Shown: positions 1-8,271, counted from the first letter of the stretch. The stretch: 64,000 nt of DNA from Clostridium sp. E02 (GCF_003833015.1 NZ_RJLQ01000015.1:62001-126000), one strand, 5' to 3'. Made by a program: numbers and translations. The notes: generated by a model from the sequence alone, not told the origin.

Positions 1-983
1 GTTCCGTCGCCATTGTAACTGCTTTGGTTTCTTTGGTTGCTAGTTTGGTGTTGTTCTTTGTATGGCCTGTTGTATATACAGGACTGGTTATGTTTGGAGA
101 AGGGATTTTAGGAATGGGCGCCGTAGGAGCAGGTATATATGGTTTTTTAAACCGTATATTAATACCAGTAGGACTTCATCATGCCTTAAACTCGGTATTC
201 TGGTTTGATGTTGCAGGTGTAAATGACCTTGGAAACTTTTGGTCAGGAACTGGAACACTGGGACAGACAGGACAATATATGACAGGCTTCTTCCCGGTTA
301 TGATGTTCGGTCTTCCAGGAGCGGCTCTTGCCATGTATCATACGGCAAAGCCTGGTAAGAGGAAAAGTGTTTATGGATTGCTGTTAGCAGCTTCTGTATG
401 TTCTTTCTTTACAGGAGTAACGGAACCTCTGGAATTTGCATTTATGTTCCTTGCTCCGGCTTTGTATTTTGTTCATGCAATTTTGACCGGTATTTCTCTC
501 GCAATCTGTGATTTACTGCCAGTGCGTACAGGATTTAACTTCAGTGCAGGCTTAGTTGACTGGGTTTTAAGCTTTAAGGCTCCAATGGCTATGAATCCGC
601 TTTTTATTATTCCATTGGGAGCTGCTTATGGGGCTGTTTATTACTTTGTATTCCGTTTTGCAATTTTAAAGTTTAACTTTAAAACTCCTGGACGTGAGGA
701 CGATGAAAAAAATGAATTAGACGTAACCCTTTCCAATAATGATTATACCCAGATTGCAGCTATCATTCTGGAAGGATTAGGTGGAAAGGATAACATTACC
801 GGCATTGATAACTGCATTACACGATTAAGGCTTGAAATAAAAGATCAGGCACAGGTCAATGAAAAGAAGATAAAATCGGCGGGTGTAGCCGGCATTATCA
901 GACCAGGAAAAACCAGTATCCAGGTAATTGTGGGAACTCAGGTGCAGTTTGTGGCTGATGAATTTAAGAAGATGTGCCAATAG
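1..983 (+). CDS. nagE: PTS N-acetylglucosamine-type EIICB permease, 5' truncated by window edge
   Basis: This is the C-terminal part of a phosphotransferase sugar permease that imports and phosphorylates a hexose at the membrane, most likely N-acetylglucosamine. The frame is open to the first bases of the window, so the true start lies outside. The EIIC part keeps the motif GLHHALNSVFWFDV and several membrane segments (for example around codons 110-165 of the visible part). A hydrophilic linker then leads to an EIIB domain with the phosphocysteine motif NCITRLRL. The frame ends after EIIB, so EIIA must come from another gene. GlcNAc is preferred over glucose because of the GLHHALNSVFWFDV segment, but specificity is inferred. 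A strong terminator follows about 130 bases downstream. Confidence 0.85.
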   Translation, partial: SVAIVTALVSLVASLVLFFVWPVVYTGLVMFGEGILGMGAVGAGIYGFLNRILIPVGLHHALNSVFWFDVAGVNDLGNFWSGTGTLGQTGQYMTGFFPVMMFGLPGAALAMYHTAKPGKRKSVYGLLLAASVCSFFTGVTEPLEFAFMFLAPALYFVHAILTGISLAICDLLPVRTGFNFSAGLVDWVLSFKAPMAMNPLFIIPLGAAYGAVYYFVFRFAILKFNFKTPGREDDEKNELDVTLSNNDYTQIAAIILEGLGGKDNITGIDNCITRLRLEIKDQAQVNEKKIKSAGVAGIIRPGKTSIQVIVGTQVQFVADEFKKMCQ

Positions 984-1110
984 ATCTGTTTTAGCCTGAT
1001 TGTTTATGTTATACTAAAAACAATCAGAAAAGAAGCCATGTGAATTTCAGGTTATATGTAAATTGAGAAGCTTAAGATAATGAAGAAGAAAATACATAGA
1101 TTTAAAGGTA

Positions 1111-1153
1111 AAACAAGGGTTTCTGGGAGTATTCCAAAAACCCTTGTTTTTTT
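1111..1153 (+). terminator. Rho-independent terminator after the PTS gene
   Basis: The arms AAACAAGGGTTT (1111-1122) and AAACCCTTGTTT (1138-1149) are perfect inverted repeats, followed by a T run. It ends the PTS transcript and insulates the sigma factor gene. A second, weaker inverted repeat (996-1005 with 1017-1026) has no T tail. Confidence 0.85.
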
Positions 1154-1251
1154 CATACCGAACGTGTAGCAGTAGTTGTGAATTTTTTTGTAAAAAGCCA
1201 ACAAAATAACAGAACTAGCGCATCTAAACAGCATAAGGTTAGGAGGCAATA

Positions 1252-2019
1252 ATGAATACTGTCAAAATTGAGACCATATTTGATATGATGAAAAACAAAG
1301 AACCGCGTGGGTTCGAACTTTTATACGAAAAGTATTTTCGTATTATGTACGGCATTGCATATTCAGTCACCGGAAATAATGAGCTGAGTAAGGACGCGAT
1401 CCAGAATACGCTCATTAAGCTATTTGGTCTCGAACCACATAAATTTCCAAAAGACCATTCGTTGACTTGGCTCTATGTCGTGGTCAAAAACGAAGCGCTT
1501 ATGTTGCTCCGTAAGGAAAAGCCGTCTATTGATATCAGTACCGTTGCCGAAAAACTTCCCGTGATTGACAAAGGTATCGAGGAATTTGCCGATATGGAAA
1601 ACTACTACACTTTGATTTCATCGCTGAACGAAAAACAACAGCAGATCGTCACTCTGAAGGTGTTGGGTGGAATGAGCCATAAAGAAATATCCCATATGCT
1701 GCAGAAGCCGATCGGTACCATTCAATGGACATACAATATGTCCATTAAGAAATTGCGAGTCGCACTTTCTTCGATGGCAGCGTTTGCCATCACGTTAGGC
1801 ACAGGCTTTGTCTATAAGCTGATTCGTGCATTTGATACAGAATACATTGAAATTCCGGAAATGGATATGGAACCGCCCGTCAATATTCCACCACCACCGA
1901 GCATTGATGCGTGGGTAATTACGCTGGGCGTATGCTTTTTGTTGTCAGTAGCAGTATGGATCGTATTTTTTAAAAATTCGGATAAATTGCCAACAAAATG
2001 CAAAACCGGACGCATCTAA
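1252..2019 (+). CDS. Sigma-70 family (ECF-like) sigma factor with hydrophobic C-terminal extension
   Basis: This is an RNA polymerase sigma factor of the ECF type. Residues about 15-88 match sigma region 2 (FELLYEKYFRIMYGIAYS, then a segment ending TWLYVVVKNEALMLLRK). Residues about 118-170 match region 4 (LNEKQQQIVTLKVLGGMSHKEI, an HTH). The protein is 255 aa, longer than the usual 160-190 aa, because it continues into a hydrophobic stretch (about 172-190), a Pro-rich linker and a clear membrane segment (about 217-240, AWVITLGVCFLLSVAVWIVFF). Such tails suggest membrane tethering in place of, or together with, an anti-sigma factor. The start follows AGGAGG with good spacing. The next gene encodes a secreted protein. 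Codon use looks more GC-rich than in the flanks, hinting at transfer. Confidence 0.85.
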   Translation: MNTVKIETIFDMMKNKEPRGFELLYEKYFRIMYGIAYSVTGNNELSKDAIQNTLIKLFGLEPHKFPKDHSLTWLYVVVKNEALMLLRKEKPSIDISTVAEKLPVIDKGIEEFADMENYYTLISSLNEKQQQIVTLKVLGGMSHKEISHMLQKPIGTIQWTYNMSIKKLRVALSSMAAFAITLGTGFVYKLIRAFDTEYIEIPEMDMEPPVNIPPPPSIDAWVITLGVCFLLSVAVWIVFFKNSDKLPTKCKTGRI

Positions 2020-2032
2020 AAAACAGAGAAAA

Positions 2033-2062
2033 CGAAAAGCTCAAAAACGAAAAGCTCAAAAA
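2033..2062 (+). repeat. 15-bp perfect tandem repeat (two units)
   Basis: The unit CGAAAAGCTCAAAAA occurs at 2033-2047 and again at 2048-2062, with a third partial start at 2063. It lies between the sigma factor stop and the ribosome binding site of the next gene, so copy-number slippage would change only the intergenic spacing. Confidence 0.8.
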
Positions 2063-2084
2063 CGAAACAACAAGGAGAGTAAGA

Positions 2085-2573
2085 ATGAAAAAATTTAAAA
2101 CAATTATATTTATGATGCCGGCAGTCGTTATGTGTCTCAGCTTGGGCATCTATGGCTACAAAGCCACCGGCACAGAACAGACCATTCAAGACGACCAGGT
2201 TAAGACGAAAGCACCCACAACAACGGGAACACCGGAGGGCGACGTTACCAAAGGGACGGATGCACTGGATGTAGTACAGTTCAAAGGCAAAATTGACAGC
2301 ATTGATGGGGACGAAGCCATCGTGACGCCCGACGAAGGCGAAGATATCCGCCGCTCCGGCGATGCCGTTCGCGTCAATATCGCCGATTACAGCAAACCAC
2401 TGAAAGCAGGTGATGCCGTGACGATCTATTATGACGGCGTAATCATGGATAGCTATCCGTTGCAGATTAACGTACTTGGCATCAATAATGAAATGTTTCA
2501 GATTGAAGAAACCAGCAATCGTACCGATTCCGATGAAGCGGTTTCGTTTGCGAATCCAGAAGCATTGGATTAG
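2085..2573 (+). CDS. Secreted protein resembling the DUF3221 family
   Basis: This is an exported protein of about 162 aa of unknown function. The start at 2085 is chosen because AAGGAGAG lies 5 bases upstream. A longer frame from 1998 would overlap the sigma gene and lacks a binding site. Residues 1-25 form a signal-type segment (MKKFKTIIFMMPAVVMCLSL), followed by a Thr/Pro-rich spacer and one compact domain. The domain includes KIDSIDGDEAIVTPDEGE and a C-terminal YYDGVIMDSYPLQINV, which recalls DUF3221 (YobA-like) proteins. It directly follows the sigma factor, so it is likely a partner, sensor or target of that regulator. The family assignment is by pattern only. Confidence 0.6.
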   Translation: MKKFKTIIFMMPAVVMCLSLGIYGYKATGTEQTIQDDQVKTKAPTTTGTPEGDVTKGTDALDVVQFKGKIDSIDGDEAIVTPDEGEDIRRSGDAVRVNIADYSKPLKAGDAVTIYYDGVIMDSYPLQINVLGINNEMFQIEETSNRTDSDEAVSFANPEALD

Positions 2574-2594
2574 CAAGTGATCTTGAAATAAAGA

Positions 2595-2625
2595 TTGACA
2601 AAATAGAAAGGTACCTTTCTATTTT
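2595..2625 (+). promoter_or_regulatory. Promoter with 26-bp perfect palindromic operator (MarR-type)
   Basis: TTGACA (2595-2600) runs directly into a perfect 26-base palindrome at 2600-2625 with half-site AAAATAGAAAGGT. The likely -10 region falls within the right arm. A repressor bound here would block the -35/-10 interval, a typical MarR autoregulatory layout, and the next gene is a MarR remnant. The operator is intact although the regulator is broken. Confidence 0.75.
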
Positions 2626-2642
2626 GCGTAAGGAGGATGAGA

Positions 2643-2931
2643 ATGAACTACAATCAAGATTTATTGGAACAGTTTTATAAAGTCAACCGGATGATGCATC
2701 ATGGAAACCAAAAAGGAGGCAAGGAGTGTGGTGGCTCCTGCAAGGGACAGGGAAGAGTTTTGTCTCTTCTAAAGGAAAACCCCCATATGACTCAAAAGGA
2801 GTTGTCTGAGCTTCTTGAAATCACTTGTACGGTTGGAACGCAATGGATGTATTATTCGGTCGATTTCTGACTCAGACCGCAGGGCGATGAATATTACGTT
2901 GACTACAAAAGGAGAACAGGCAGCGGAACAA
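2643..2931 (+). pseudogene. MarR-family regulator, frameshifted and truncated
   Basis: The first frame (from 2643, RBS AAGGAGG, or the alternative ATG at 2637) encodes MNYNQDLLEQFYKV and a winged-helix start ending QKELSELLEI. It then runs out of register and stops at 2870. The continuation sits in another frame from about 2820 and reads VRLERNGCIIRSISDSDRRA, the wing of a MarR protein, then TTKGEQAAEQ. The expected DNA-recognition helix between the two pieces is missing, so a short deletion that is not a multiple of three removed it. The dimerisation C-terminus is also gone, replaced by permease sequence. The protein cannot bind DNA as a normal MarR. Confidence 0.8.
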
Positions 2932-3288
2932 GTTCCAAGATCCACCATGGTGAAATACATGGGAGAAGGATCTGGAATCAAAGGAGTGCTGCTCGCTTTC
3001 TTTATTGGTTCGGCGGCTGCTGGTCCCCTCTATGGAGCGTTTCCTGTGGCAGCTGTTTTTATGAAGAAAGGGGTGAAATTTTTAAATGTTCTGATCTTCC
3101 TTGGAGCTTGGTCTAGTACTAAAATCCCCATGTTTTTATTTGAACTGGAATCTTTGGGGATTAAATTTGCAATAACGAGACTTCTTGTGGATATTCCGGG
3201 AATTATTTTTATGGCATACCTTCTGACAAAAGTAATTCCCAAAAAAGAAGTGGAAGAAATTTATAAAAACTCTAAAAATTTGGAATAA
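2932..3288 (+). pseudogene. C-terminal fragment of a permease (UPF0718/ArsP-like), fused to the MarR remnant
   Basis: After the MarR wing the same open frame continues into about 118 residues of polytopic membrane protein (KGVLLAFFIGSAAAGPLYG, FPVAAVFMKKG, LGAWSSTKIPMFLFELE). These motifs recall the second half of the UPF0718/ArsP-like permeases. The N-terminal half is absent. The simplest history is a deletion that removed the end of the MarR gene and the start of a downstream permease gene it controlled. No start codon with a binding site precedes the fragment, so it is probably not translated usefully. Confidence 0.7.
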
Positions 3289-3348
3289 AAGGCAATCTTT
3301 ACGTAATAGGGGAATAGAATAAAGAAAAATAGTTTGAGAATTGATCGT

Positions 3349-4167
3349 ATGGGATACTATGTTACAGTTGATGGAGATGTAAACATTTATGTGGAGGATT
3401 TAAATCCGGACTGCAAAAAAACCATTCTATTTTTGCATGGTTGGCCAGGGAATCACAATCTTTTTGAATATCAGTTTGATGTGCTTCCAGGGTGTGGGTT
3501 CCGTTGCATTGGAATTGACACCAGAGGATTTGGAATGTCAGATAAGCCTAACTGTGGTTATGATTATGACCGATTGGCAGATGATGTGAGAGAAGTGATT
3601 GATGCCCTAGGCCTTCATGATATTACATTAGCAGGGCATTCCACAGGAGGAGCCATTGCAATTCGTTACATGGCAAGACAGAAAGGCTATGGGGTTTCCA
3701 GACTTGCTTTGTTTGCGGCAGCAGCCCCCAGTCTGATCAAACGTCCTGATTTTCCATATGGACTGGATCAGGAGGCAGTGGATCAAATTATTTCAGGTAC
3801 TTACACAGATCGTCCCAATATGTTGCGGAATTTTGGGGAACTATTCTTCTTTCAGCATATTTCAGAGCCGTTTTCCCAATGGTTTCTTCAGTTGGGTTTT
3901 CAAGCCGCTGGATGGGCAACTGCAAAAGTAGCAAATACGTGGATCCAGGAAGTATTGTTTGAGGATATGAGAAAGATTTGTGTTCCGACACTGATTATTC
4001 ATGGAATCCATGATAAAATTGTATTGCCTCCGTTAGGTGAGATTCAACATCAGCTCATTCAGAATTCAGTTTTTGTGCCATTTGAATTTAGCGGGCACGG
4101 TATGTTTTACGACCAAAAGGATGAATTTAACCAAGTGCTGGCAAATTTTATAGATCAAACTTGCTAA
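3349..4167 (+). CDS. Alpha/beta-hydrolase fold enzyme
   Basis: This is a cytosolic hydrolase of about 272 aa with a complete catalytic set. The oxyanion region is LHGWPGN, the nucleophile elbow is GHSTGG (Ser), the acid is in IHGIHDKIV, and the His is in FSGHGMFYD. The cap region around residues 130-190 is Phe/Trp-rich, suggesting a hydrophobic substrate. The family includes epoxide hydrolases, haloperoxidase-like enzymes and esterases; the substrate cannot be told from sequence. ATG at 3349 and TTG at 3334 are both possible starts and neither has a strong binding site. A bidirectional terminator follows at once. Confidence 0.85.
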   Translation: MGYYVTVDGDVNIYVEDLNPDCKKTILFLHGWPGNHNLFEYQFDVLPGCGFRCIGIDTRGFGMSDKPNCGYDYDRLADDVREVIDALGLHDITLAGHSTGGAIAIRYMARQKGYGVSRLALFAAAAPSLIKRPDFPYGLDQEAVDQIISGTYTDRPNMLRNFGELFFFQHISEPFSQWFLQLGFQAAGWATAKVANTWIQEVLFEDMRKICVPTLIIHGIHDKIVLPPLGEIQHQLIQNSVFVPFEFSGHGMFYDQKDEFNQVLANFIDQTC

Positions 4168-4207
4168 AAAGAAATCGGAACATGGTTTTTGTTCCGATTT
4201 CTTTTTC
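4168..4207. terminator. Bidirectional Rho-independent terminator
   Basis: AAGAAATCGGAAC and GTTCCGATTTCTTT form a long stem with T runs on both strands. It sits between the convergent hydrolase and radical SAM-HAD genes and can end both transcripts. Confidence 0.85.
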
Positions 4208-4232
4208 GTTGAAAAATAGAATGCTTACTTGA

Positions 4233-5627
4233 TTAATCCCAGGGGAGGACTTTTTTTACGTCCTTGGAAGCCAAAGTATATCCACAGATCGATGTCATAG
4301 GGATGTCTTCCATATCATGTCCGGCTGCACAGCAGTCGGTTGGCTGGATAGAGAGCCAATTGCATAACGTCATTACCCCGTTTTTTTTGTTCGCTTTTGA
4401 AGCAACAATATAGAGGCAGTTTTTTTTGATAAAACACCTAAATTTTTTTGATTTTAATTTTAACGTTTCTTCAATTTGTGTACGTTCTAAATCCCTCCAG
4501 GTACGGCTGGCTGGTTTTTCAAGAGTAAGCATGTAAACAAGATCCTTCTCCTGAAAAATTCGAAGTCGACAACCAAATTCTCCCTGTTTTTTCTCTAGTA
4601 TAGGGAGAATCAAAGGGTCCAAAGGCAAATATAATTCTTTTTCAACTTGTGATGCCTTTGCATTTAAGACCACATGAGCACCTCCGGAAAAGATTCCACC
4701 ACGAAAAAGAGGGAATATATCCCGGCATCGCCGGCTGGCCTCCTGATAGGTTTGAGAGGTGGCAAAAAATAGTGGTCCATTCTCTTTCTGGGTCTTTAAA
4801 AAAGAAACTATATCAGGATCTGGGGTAATACTCTTTTCTGAGATCAATGTTCCATTAATGTTAAAAAAGAGTGCTTTTGGTTTCCATGGGATTCGGAATT
4901 GAGGATAGGGTCCAAAAACATTCACCCCATCGACGTATGGACTCTTTAAGAAATAAGAATCCATCTTCTGGAATGCCTTACATTCATCCTCAGTATAATC
5001 TGATTTTGCATTCTCTACGGGATCAACCCATATATAAATCTTATTGGGTAATTTGTTTCTAAGCTCTTTTATTATCTCCATATGTTCTGGGATGCCGATT
5101 ACACCAACACTGAATGAAATCTCCTCCTTAAACAGTTTGTTGCATTTACGAACAAACCGGGAGATGGATTCCATCTCTGGATGATAGACGGCACAAATCT
5201 TTAGTTTTTCCATACGGCCGCCTGCCGCCTGAAATATCTTAAGACTTTTTGTTATGGAAAAGCTTAAGTTTGTCTGAGCTCCTACCGCATCGATACCGTC
5301 AAGACACGTCAACATAGCCATGCCTTTCCAATAATATGGATAAATAAGAGCTTCTCCAGCTGGAGAGATTAACACAGCCTTAGTCGTCTGGCTCCCTGCT
5401 TGGTCCTTAAAAGTTTCTAGGAACCGATCAAACTGATCCTTATCATTGGAAGCCTCTTGCGTCGAAGGTTCCGTACTAGGAATGGGACAGTAGGTACAGT
5501 TGTAATTGCAGTTTTTTAAAAATCCTGGGTATAAAAGGGTATTTGCTTCTAAGTCTGTCCCCATACCGGTGGTTGAATCAAGTACTTGCTGTGGATAACG
5601 GATTGTAGTTTGGGCATAACTGTGCAT
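4233..5627 (-). CDS. Radical SAM domain fused to a degenerate HAD (Cof-type) domain
   Basis: This is a 464-aa two-domain protein. The N-terminal half is a radical SAM enzyme: the 4Fe-4S ligands are C40, C44 and C47 in CNYNCTYC, within a barrel-like region up to about residue 240. The C-terminal half (from about 251) follows the Cof-type HAD fold. Motif I reads FFNINGTL, so both Asp residues of the usual DxDGT are Asn (N256, N258). Motif IV reads GHDMEDIPM where GDDMNDIPM is common. The HAD half therefore looks catalytically inactive and may serve in binding. No SPASM-type Cys cluster is visible. The gene stands alone between two plus-strand genes. Product and substrate are unknown. Confidence 0.8.
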   Translation of the reverse strand: MHSYAQTTIRYPQQVLDSTTGMGTDLEANTLLYPGFLKNCNYNCTYCPIPSTEPSTQEASNDKDQFDRFLETFKDQAGSQTTKAVLISPAGEALIYPYYWKGMAMLTCLDGIDAVGAQTNLSFSITKSLKIFQAAGGRMEKLKICAVYHPEMESISRFVRKCNKLFKEEISFSVGVIGIPEHMEIIKELRNKLPNKIYIWVDPVENAKSDYTEDECKAFQKMDSYFLKSPYVDGVNVFGPYPQFRIPWKPKALFFNINGTLISEKSITPDPDIVSFLKTQKENGPLFFATSQTYQEASRRCRDIFPLFRGGIFSGGAHVVLNAKASQVEKELYLPLDPLILPILEKKQGEFGCRLRIFQEKDLVYMLTLEKPASRTWRDLERTQIEETLKLKSKKFRCFIKKNCLYIVASKANKKNGVMTLCNWLSIQPTDCCAAGHDMEDIPMTSICGYTLASKDVKKVLPWD

Positions 5628-5747
5628 AACTTCCTAAACTCCTTGTCTTACAGTAAAAAGTAATAGTATGATAGTAAATAGATGTATAATACTTTTTATG
5701 ATAGCATATTGAGTCGGTGGTGTAAATCTTTAAAAGAGGGTTAACCA

Positions 5748-5776
5748 TTCACATTTTACAACAAATAGGCTATAAT
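5748..5776 (+). promoter_or_regulatory. Sigma-A type promoter
   Basis: TTCACA (5748-5753), a 17-base spacer and TATAAT (5771-5776) precede the wall-binding protein gene with a leader of about 50 bases. Confidence 0.8.
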
Positions 5777-5832
5777 AGGATTTGGAAGACCAGAATCTGA
5801 GCCATAATCAGATGGAAAGAGGAGGGATAATA

Positions 5833-6783
5833 ATGAAGAATAAAAAAGTTCTAGCATTTGCATTGACCGCCGTATTTGCCTTGGGGATCAATCTCGGTAC
5901 AGCACAAGCTGCGACGAAAAAAATTACGGATGTGAATTTAACGATAACGGCCGATATTGTCTCCGGCGATTTGGTTGCGGATCAGCAAGCAGAAGTAACC
6001 GCAAAAACCAGTAAGATTAATGTAGGAGACTGTGTATTTTTTAACGATGAATTTCGATGGACAGATACTGACATTCCAAGAATGGAAGTAAAGCTTTATG
6101 CAGAGGATGGTTATTATTTTTCCACCTATGATACCAGCTATACCATCGTTGGTGGGACTTATGTTAAGCAAAAAAGGGAAGACTTTAGCAAGACGCTGAC
6201 GGTTACCATTGATTTGCCGCCTGTGAATGAATTTACCCAGAAAATCCAGGAAGCCTATTGGAGTGACGATCATACTGCAAGTTGGAGAAAATCTTCAGGT
6301 GCTGGAAGGTATGAAGTAAAACTCTACCGTAATGGAAAACGTATGGGTAATGTGGATACCACGGAGGAAACGAGTCTTGATCTTAGGGACGCTCTGACAA
6401 AACCGGGAACTTATTTCTTTCGAGTTCGTCCCATGAACAAAATAAACCCACAAAATAGTGGGGAGTGGGTAGAATCTTCGTCAAGAAGTGTTAATGAGTC
6501 CATGGCACAGGCAAACCGGCTGACCAACAAAGAGGAAGGGATCTTTCAAAGGAATGAGACTGGCTGGTGGTATGAAAACAGCGACGGCACCTTTCCTGTA
6601 AATAGTTGGAAAAAAGTGAATAAGAAATGGTATTATTTTGATGCTCGGGGCTATATGAAAACCGGTTGGATCAGCTGGAATCAAAAGCAGTATTATTGCG
6701 ATGAGGAAAGCGGTCAGATGCTTTTTAGTTGTATCACTCCGGACGGAGCAACGGTGGGGGAAGACGGAGCCAAAAATCCTTAA
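5833..6783 (+). CDS. Secreted protein with C-terminal cell wall (choline)-binding repeats
   Basis: The start at 5833 follows GAGGAGGG by 5 bases. An in-frame ATG at 5782 lies just downstream of the -10 and is unlikely. A signal peptide (residues 1-28, ending GTAQA-A) leads into a beta-rich central region (about 35-220), the second part of which (WSDDHTASWRKS to FFRVRPMN) resembles a fibronectin-like module. The C-terminus holds two wall-binding repeats: GWWYENSDGTFPVNSW and the KKWYYFDARGYMKTGWI unit, followed by a partial third. Such repeats attach proteins to the envelope non-covalently. No catalytic domain is visible. It is monocistronic, with its own promoter and terminator. Confidence 0.85.
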   Translation: MKNKKVLAFALTAVFALGINLGTAQAATKKITDVNLTITADIVSGDLVADQQAEVTAKTSKINVGDCVFFNDEFRWTDTDIPRMEVKLYAEDGYYFSTYDTSYTIVGGTYVKQKREDFSKTLTVTIDLPPVNEFTQKIQEAYWSDDHTASWRKSSGAGRYEVKLYRNGKRMGNVDTTEETSLDLRDALTKPGTYFFRVRPMNKINPQNSGEWVESSSRSVNESMAQANRLTNKEEGIFQRNETGWWYENSDGTFPVNSWKKVNKKWYYFDARGYMKTGWISWNQKQYYCDEESGQMLFSCITPDGATVGEDGAKNP

Positions 6784-6789
6784 ATATTT

Positions 6790-6830
6790 AAAATCTGCGG
6801 GCTGCGATTGATGCAGTCCGCAGATTTTTT
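6790..6830 (+). terminator. Rho-independent terminator
   Basis: AAATCTGCGG and CCGCAGATTT, with further pairing inside the loop, are followed by a T run. It lies just after the wall-binding protein gene. Confidence 0.85.
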
Positions 6831-6852
6831 CTGAACGAATAAAATCAAATAC

Positions 6853-6881
6853 TTGTGGGATTTTACAATCTATCATATAAT
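6853..6881 (+). promoter_or_regulatory. Sigma-A type promoter for the MBL/DUF3006/exonuclease operon
   Basis: TTGTGG (6853-6858), a 17-base spacer and TATAAT (6876-6881) lie directly upstream of the MBL lipoprotein gene. The leader is very short. Confidence 0.7.
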
Positions 6882-6897
6882 AACACGAAGGAGCTAG

Positions 6898-8019
6898 ATG
6901 AGAATGGCAGAAAAAAAGAATCGAAACTATTATGGATGGATCCTATGGGTGGCAGTTTTATGGATTCTGTGTTTAACCGGATGTGGAGATTCCATTGCAA
7001 ATCATGCGCTCCCACAGGAGTCTGGACAGAAGAAAGAATCTACGTTACCAACGAGCAAAGGACTGACCTATCATGCCATTGATGTGGGACAGGGAGATAG
7101 TACCTTAATAGAAGCCGATGGGCATTTTATGTTGATTGATGCAGGGGAAAAAGTACAGGGTCCAGTGGTGGTTTCCTATTTGAAAAAACAAGGAGTAGAG
7201 ACTTTGGACTATGTAATAGGCACCCATCCCCACTCCGATCATATTGGAGGCTTAGAGGCAGTCATACGCGAATTTGACGTGAAAAAAGTGATTCTACCAG
7301 AAAAAGAACACACCACAAGGGTATATGAAAATCTCCTTTCGGCAATTGAAGATAAAAATTTAAAAATAACGTTACCTAGAGTCGGAGACCGGTATGAACT
7401 GGGAGATGCAGTTTTTCAGATCATCAGTCCGGTTAAGGATTATGGCAATGATCTGAATAATTGGTCCGTTGGAATGGAACTGACCTATGGGAAAAACAGA
7501 TTTGTGCTTTGTGGGGATGCGGAAAAAGAAGCAGAAGCAGACATGGTAAAACAGGGAGTATTAGAAAAAGCAGATGTGTTGAAACTTTCTCATCATGGAA
7601 GCAGAAGCTCATCCTCTCCTGAATTTATGGATGCGGTTCAGCCTCGGTATGCGATCATCTCTTGTGGCAAGGACAATGATTACGGGCATCCACACAAAGA
7701 GATAAAAACCATGTTAAAAGAACGAAACATCACATATTTTCGAACAGATGAACTTGGAACCATTGTTATTAAAAGTGACGGAACCAATCTTAGTGTACCT
7801 AAAAACGGTGCGTCTATGACGATACCGAATGGGGAATCAAGTGAAACCAGTCAGACGTTACGCAGGGAGTATATTGTTAATACCAATACCAAAAAGTTTC
7901 ACTTACCGGATTGTAAATATGCAAACTCCATGAAAAAAGAGAATCAGAAAACCGAGACAGGAACAAGAGACGAGTTGGTTCATATGGGCTATGAGCCTTG
8001 TAAAACCTGTAATCCATAA
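6898..8019 (+). CDS. MBL-fold lipoprotein (ComEC/Rec2-like hydrolase domain) with C-terminal Cys-rich domain
   Basis: This is a surface-anchored metallo-beta-lactamase-fold hydrolase of 373 aa. The N-terminus has a membrane segment and a lipobox (LTGC, followed by GDS), so the mature protein should be lipid-linked outside the membrane. The MBL core begins YHAIDVGQGDSTLIEADG, has the metal motif THPHSDHIGG (HxHxDH), and later SHHGSRSSSS and YGHPH, as in the soluble domain of ComEC. The C-terminus (FHLPDCKYA to MGYEPCKTCNP) resembles the small Cys-based metal-binding module found at the ends of secreted nucleases. A nuclease-like role on extracellular DNA is inferred. ATG at 6904 is an alternative start with wider spacing from AAGGAG. 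Confidence 0.85.
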   Translation: MRMAEKKNRNYYGWILWVAVLWILCLTGCGDSIANHALPQESGQKKESTLPTSKGLTYHAIDVGQGDSTLIEADGHFMLIDAGEKVQGPVVVSYLKKQGVETLDYVIGTHPHSDHIGGLEAVIREFDVKKVILPEKEHTTRVYENLLSAIEDKNLKITLPRVGDRYELGDAVFQIISPVKDYGNDLNNWSVGMELTYGKNRFVLCGDAEKEAEADMVKQGVLEKADVLKLSHHGSRSSSSPEFMDAVQPRYAIISCGKDNDYGHPHKEIKTMLKERNITYFRTDELGTIVIKSDGTNLSVPKNGASMTIPNGESSETSQTLRREYIVNTNTKKFHLPDCKYANSMKKENQKTETGTRDELVHMGYEPCKTCNP

Positions 8020-8045
8020 CATGTGGATCGGAAGGGGGAATACGT

Positions 8046-8258
8046 ATGAAATACATCATAGATCGAATAGAAGAAGAAATTATTTTTTGTGAAGATGAGA
8101 CTGGCAATCAGGCAAAGCTTCGGGTGGAACAATTGCCAGGTAAAGCTGTGGAAGGCGATATCTTAGAAATGGTAGATGGAGTTTGGATCATAGACGTGGC
8201 AGAAACCAAAAAACGGAAAGATGCCATGCGGCAAAAGTTGAAAAGACTGATAGAATAA
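8046..8258 (+). CDS. DUF3006 small protein
   Basis: This 70-aa protein has the compact beta-rich pattern of DUF3006 (MKYIIDRIEEEIIFCEDETG, then GDILEMVDGVW) and a basic helical tail. It follows the MBL lipoprotein gene by 26 bases. DUF3006 genes are often found next to ComEC-like MBL genes, so a joint function is likely but unproven. The RBS GGAAGGGGGA is strong. Function is unknown. Confidence 0.8.
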   Translation: MKYIIDRIEEEIIFCEDETGNQAKLRVEQLPGKAVEGDILEMVDGVWIIDVAETKKRKDAMRQKLKRLIE

Positions 8259-8271
8259 AGGATTTGAATCT

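Noticed and set aside
996-1026. Terminator from the inverted repeat CTGATTGTTT/AAACAATCAG
   Set aside because: It lacks a T run on either strand; the real terminator lies at 1111-1153.
2016-2576. Long open frame on the minus strand opposite the secreted protein gene
   Set aside because: It is an antisense shadow: no ribosome binding site, Cys/Phe-rich low-quality sequence, and the plus strand has a signal peptide and good start.
5938-6876. Minus-strand open frames opposite the wall-binding protein
   Set aside because: They cover known domains on the other strand and lack starts with binding sites.
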